Source: Eubacteriales bacterium (GTDB taxonomy: Bacteria; Bacillota; Clostridia; Oscillospirales; Oscillospiraceae). From it: a stretch of 64,000 nucleotides of DNA. Below, piece by piece: positions 61,594 through 64,000 of this stretch. A model generated the notes under the pieces. It was given only the letters and a program-made list of their open reading frames with translations, was not told the DNA's origin and did not search any database. How positions within the stretch are numbered: position 1 is the first letter of the stretch; each line of letters starts with the position of its first letter. The stretch covers positions 1 to 64,000 of the forward strand of contig JAUNJE010000003.1 of assembly GCA_030533415.1 (NCBI GenBank), read 5' to 3'. The position numbers and the translations under genes are program-made.

Positions 61594-61621
61594 ATTATAG
61601 CACATTCTGGTGGGTTTGCAA
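61594..61621 (-). promoter_or_regulatory. Promoter of the shorter vanW gene
   Basis: On the minus strand TTGCAA (61616-61621) and TATAAT (complement of 61594-61599) are 16 bp apart, the same elements and spacing as the promoter of the paralog at 63754-63781. Confidence 0.75.
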
Positions 61622-61647
61622 GAAAATGTCATACAAAACCGTAAACA

Positions 61648-61676
61648 CCTCCCGTCTTTGTTTCCAAGACGGGAGG
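61648..61676. terminator. Terminator between the two vanW paralogs
   Basis: A perfect 11-bp stem, CCTCCCGTCTT (61648-61658) with AAGACGGGAGG (61666-61676), has a 7-nt loop. On the minus strand it lies just after the stop of the longer vanW gene. Confidence 0.75.
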
Positions 61677-61709
61677 CGCTTTTGGATTAGGTTGCAGGAG
61701 CACTGTTTT

Positions 61710-63713
61710 TTACCCCGGGGACTCCGTTACCGGAGGGACCTCTGTAGCGGGAGGTTCGGTAGGCTCACTGGTTTCGGGCGTGTCGGTGGATTCCGGTGGA
61801 TCGGTGATGGTGGGAGGCGTGGTGGCTTCGGTGGGAGCCACCGTCGGCTGTGTGGTTTCCTCCGGCGCCGCTACCCGGGCCACGATTTTGTTCACCGTCT
61901 TATACTGGGAATTTGCTTCAAATTCCCGGGAGATCAATGCGTTGGTTTCTTTGTTATACTTGAGCTTGTAGGTTTTGACGTAATAGCCAGTGGTGCCTTT
62001 CTGGATCACATCCCCGTCCTGGTAGCCTTCGGCATTGTTATATTCGAAGTCCACATATTCCGTATCGGGGGTATAGGTATTGGTGATCTGGTATTCCATC
62101 TTGACATAATAGTCCCGCTGGTCGGTGCCCAGGATCTTGATCTTCACATATCCATCGGATACCTCGGCTTCGATCCGGATGGGGAAATTCGAGCTGTTTT
62201 TGAACTTAAAGTCCGGAGACCCCCAGCTGACCGTGGCGTCCATACCGTAGTCGATGTAGCTGACGGGGAAACCGTGGTTGATTCTGGAAACGGTTTGCAG
62301 ATCGGACAGCAGCGTGCAGTAGTACAGGGTGGAAGATACCTGGCAGATGCCGCCGCCGATGGAATCCACCAGATCGTTTCCGGAATAAGCGGGGGCGGAC
62401 TTGTAGCCCTTCGCGGAGGTACGCTGACCCAAGGTATCATTGAAAGAGAAGGTTTCACCGGGATCCAGCACAAGACCATTCAGCGCCTGGCAGGCCAGCC
62501 GCAGGTTGGTGTTGCGGTTTTCGTTATTGGTGTGGGGGGTCTTGCATTCGCCCAGCACGTCCCGGAAGAAAACATCCTCATCCAGAATGTCCGGTTCCAC
62601 ATATTCCATGGGAACGCGGACCTCTTCGCCGTAGCCCGCCTTGTTGACGAGTGTTTGGGCGGCCTCCTTGTCGAAGCGGTAGCCATAGGAGCCGGGAATG
62701 GTCTTGTAGTTCTGCATATCCACCGTCGCGTCCACGGGGTCTATGCAGATTTCCGCATAAATGGCGTCCAGATCCACAGGATCAGGCTCGGACACCGGGG
62801 AAATATCCTCCACCGTCACCAGGAATTCATGCAGGCTGTAGGCATCCAGGATTTGATTGTATACCGTGTCCAGGTCAAAGCTGATGCCGGGGGTGCCCAT
62901 GGTGATGACCAGGGTCTGACAGGGGGCGTCCTCGTCAAACTGGTCGGTAGCCAGCTCCGGCTGCTCGCCCTCCAGGGTGTAGCTTGCCTGGGTCAGAGCG
63001 CTGCCGGCTTCCTCGGCGTAGGTTTCCAGCACGTCCCGGACGTAGGTTTCGTTCAGTTCCAGATAGGGAAGCAGGGCGATGATGTGGTTGCCGGTAAGGG
63101 AGGCCTGGTAGGCCTTTTCCTGCTCGGCTTTTGTGCCGGTGCGGCCGTAGTCGTAGGCGGCGTTGACCGCCGCTTTTACATCCAGCTTTACGTTTACGTC
63201 GCCGGGGGCCAGCCGCAGGGTGGTTCCGTCCAGATCGACGACCATGTATTCCTTGGCGTAGCTTTGGACGACGGTCTGATTTACGGCGCTGATGGCTTCA
63301 TTTTTGGTCATACCGCCGACATTGACGCCGGCAATCAGCACGTTGTTCAGAATCTTCCCGCCATAGGGATCCGAGGTGCCGGCAAAGAAAACGGCGGTGA
63401 TGCCCACAATCAGAATCAGCGCCACGGCGCATACGGCGGCCAGGACGATTTTTTTGTTTTTGCTGCAGAAATCCATGGCCTTGCCGCAGAAGTCCAGTAC
63501 CTTTCCGGTGAAGGAATCGTCTTCGGATTCCGGTTCTTCGTATGGTTCTTCGGCTTCCGGAAACAGCTCGAAGGCTTCCAAATCAGGCTCCCGGGGATCC
63601 GGGATGGGGGGCGGAGGAGCAGACGCCTGCCCGGTTACCTGACGGAAGGCCTGTTCAATCTTAAGGTCTTCGTCCCGGGGCGGGCGGGGATTGGAAAATT
63701 TACCTTGTGCCAT
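61710..63713 (-). CDS. VanW family protein with Thr/Pro-rich C-terminal tail
   Basis: This 667-residue anchored wall protein has an acidic cytoplasmic region of about 75 residues, a membrane helix (IVLAAVCAVALILIVGITAV, about 89-108), and two peptidoglycan-binding-4-like modules (IAGVNVGGMTKNEAISAVNQ near 125-144). The VanW domain near 390-530 has GGGICQVSSTLYY, and a beta-rich G5-like stretch near 555-605 precedes a Pro/Thr/Glu tail of about 50 residues ending VTESPG. The tail looks like a wall-spanning linker without LPXTG. AGGAGG precedes the start. Confidence 0.88.
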   Translation of the reverse strand: MAQGKFSNPRPPRDEDLKIEQAFRQVTGQASAPPPPIPDPREPDLEAFELFPEAEEPYEEPESEDDSFTGKVLDFCGKAMDFCSKNKKIVLAAVCAVALILIVGITAVFFAGTSDPYGGKILNNVLIAGVNVGGMTKNEAISAVNQTVVQSYAKEYMVVDLDGTTLRLAPGDVNVKLDVKAAVNAAYDYGRTGTKAEQEKAYQASLTGNHIIALLPYLELNETYVRDVLETYAEEAGSALTQASYTLEGEQPELATDQFDEDAPCQTLVITMGTPGISFDLDTVYNQILDAYSLHEFLVTVEDISPVSEPDPVDLDAIYAEICIDPVDATVDMQNYKTIPGSYGYRFDKEAAQTLVNKAGYGEEVRVPMEYVEPDILDEDVFFRDVLGECKTPHTNNENRNTNLRLACQALNGLVLDPGETFSFNDTLGQRTSAKGYKSAPAYSGNDLVDSIGGGICQVSSTLYYCTLLSDLQTVSRINHGFPVSYIDYGMDATVSWGSPDFKFKNSSNFPIRIEAEVSDGYVKIKILGTDQRDYYVKMEYQITNTYTPDTEYVDFEYNNAEGYQDGDVIQKGTTGYYVKTYKLKYNKETNALISREFEANSQYKTVNKIVARVAAPEETTQPTVAPTEATTPPTITDPPESTDTPETSEPTEPPATEVPPVTESPG

Positions 63714-63753
63714 AAAATGCCTCCTGTGTGGGGATGGGGTGAAGTTTTAAGGT

Positions 63754-63781
63754 ATTATAGCATATCTTTTGAAAATTGCAA
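63754..63781 (-). promoter_or_regulatory. Promoter of the longer vanW gene
   Basis: On the minus strand TTGCAA (63776-63781) and a perfect TATAAT (complement of 63754-63759) are separated by 16 bp. Confidence 0.75.
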
Positions 63782-63797
63782 TCGCCCTAAACAGTTC

Positions 63798-64000
63798 TTA
63801 AGAATTGCAGGCACTCCGGTAGCGGTCAAGGAAGACCTTGCTCTGCTTCAGGCTGTCCACACCAGTGGAAAGTTTCAGCCGCAGGGTAGGCTCCTTGGTG
63901 TTGGCCAGGAAGGTGACCCGGAGCTTGTAATCTGGGTCGGCGCAGAGGGCGCCCACAGCCTCGAAATTCAGATTGGCCAAAGTGAACAGCACATCGCCGG
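63798..64000 (-). CDS. 3' end of an unidentified gene (start outside the window)
   Basis: The frame is open to the right edge, so at least 66 residues of the C-terminus are present. The visible part contains VLFTLANLNFEAVGALCADP, then KLRVTFLANTKEPTLRLKLS and a helical end YRSACNS. It is mixed alpha/beta with no membrane segment. The family is not recognised from this fragment. GTG at 63992 is in frame but is unlikely to be the start because there is no ribosome site. Confidence 0.6.
   Translation of the reverse strand, partial: GDVLFTLANLNFEAVGALCADPDYKLRVTFLANTKEPTLRLKLSTGVDSLKQSKVFLDRYRSACNS

Noticed and set aside
1..64000. CRISPR arrays, tRNA/rRNA genes, insertion sequences or phage genes
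   Set aside because: No regular repeat-spacer pattern, cloverleaf-like conserved arms, transposase or integrase motifs were found while reading both strands.

Overview
The window looks like a chromosomal segment of a gut-type anaerobic Firmicute, most likely an Oscillospirales/Clostridia relative. This is inferred from the moderately high GC content, strong AGGAGG-like ribosome sites, TTGxxx-17-TATAAT promoters, VanW-family paralogs, a lysine riboswitch of the Clostridia type, and GPH sugar transporters. The species cannot be named from sequence reading alone. No rRNA, tRNA, CRISPR array, insertion sequence or phage gene was seen.

Region 1 (1-1050) is the 3' part of an N-acetylhexosamine kinase-like gene, closed by a terminator. 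Region 2 (about 1126-35175) is one very large, entirely plus-strand surface-polysaccharide locus of 31 genes. A good promoter (1126-1154) precedes seven genes that together match the Staphylococcus aureus CapD-CapM-CapN-CapL-CapE-CapF-CapG set. These would make UDP-D-FucNAc and UDP-L-FucNAc and assemble an undecaprenyl-PP-D-FucNAc-L-FucNAc primer. Ten GT4, eight GT2 and one GT32-like glycosyltransferases follow or are interspersed, with a Wzy-like polymerase, a LicD phosphotransferase, a Wzx flippase and a polysaccharide deacetylase. There is also a complete Wzm/Wzt ABC exporter. A weak hairpin and a fresh promoter at 18517-18586 divide the locus into a Wzx/Wzy unit and an ABC-exporter unit, which suggests two polymers or two merged clusters.

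Region 3 (35279-39958) is a four-gene GldA/GldF/GldG-like ABC operon ending in a DUF4340 protein. Region 4 (40037-45824) is a minus-strand operon: hypB, a 930-residue iron-sulfur flavoprotein, hypA and a multi-pass membrane protein. It is divergent from an FCD-type GntR regulator. A perfect 17-bp palindrome in the hypB leader fits the FadR-family operator consensus. No hydrogenase or other nickel enzyme is visible, so the client of this nickel-insertion pair is unknown. Region 5 (45915-52844) holds a 40-residue membrane peptide, an AraC regulator divergent from a GPH-family transporter with a 21-bp direct-repeat operator candidate between them, a creatininase-family hydrolase, a type-B carboxylesterase and a second GPH transporter. 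It looks like an uptake-and-hydrolysis cassette for an unidentified glycoside or ester.

Region 6 (52931-56204) has a TM2 protein, a 69-residue membrane protein, a leaderless Cu/Zn-SOD-like protein, and an NhaC-type transporter behind a lysine riboswitch with a clear terminator. Region 7 (56342-64000) is cell-wall related: murC, a small unknown gene, ddl, a DUF1934 gene, two VanW-family proteins with near-identical promoters, and the end of an unknown gene. A palindromic, possibly mobile repeat of about 170 bp lies after murC.
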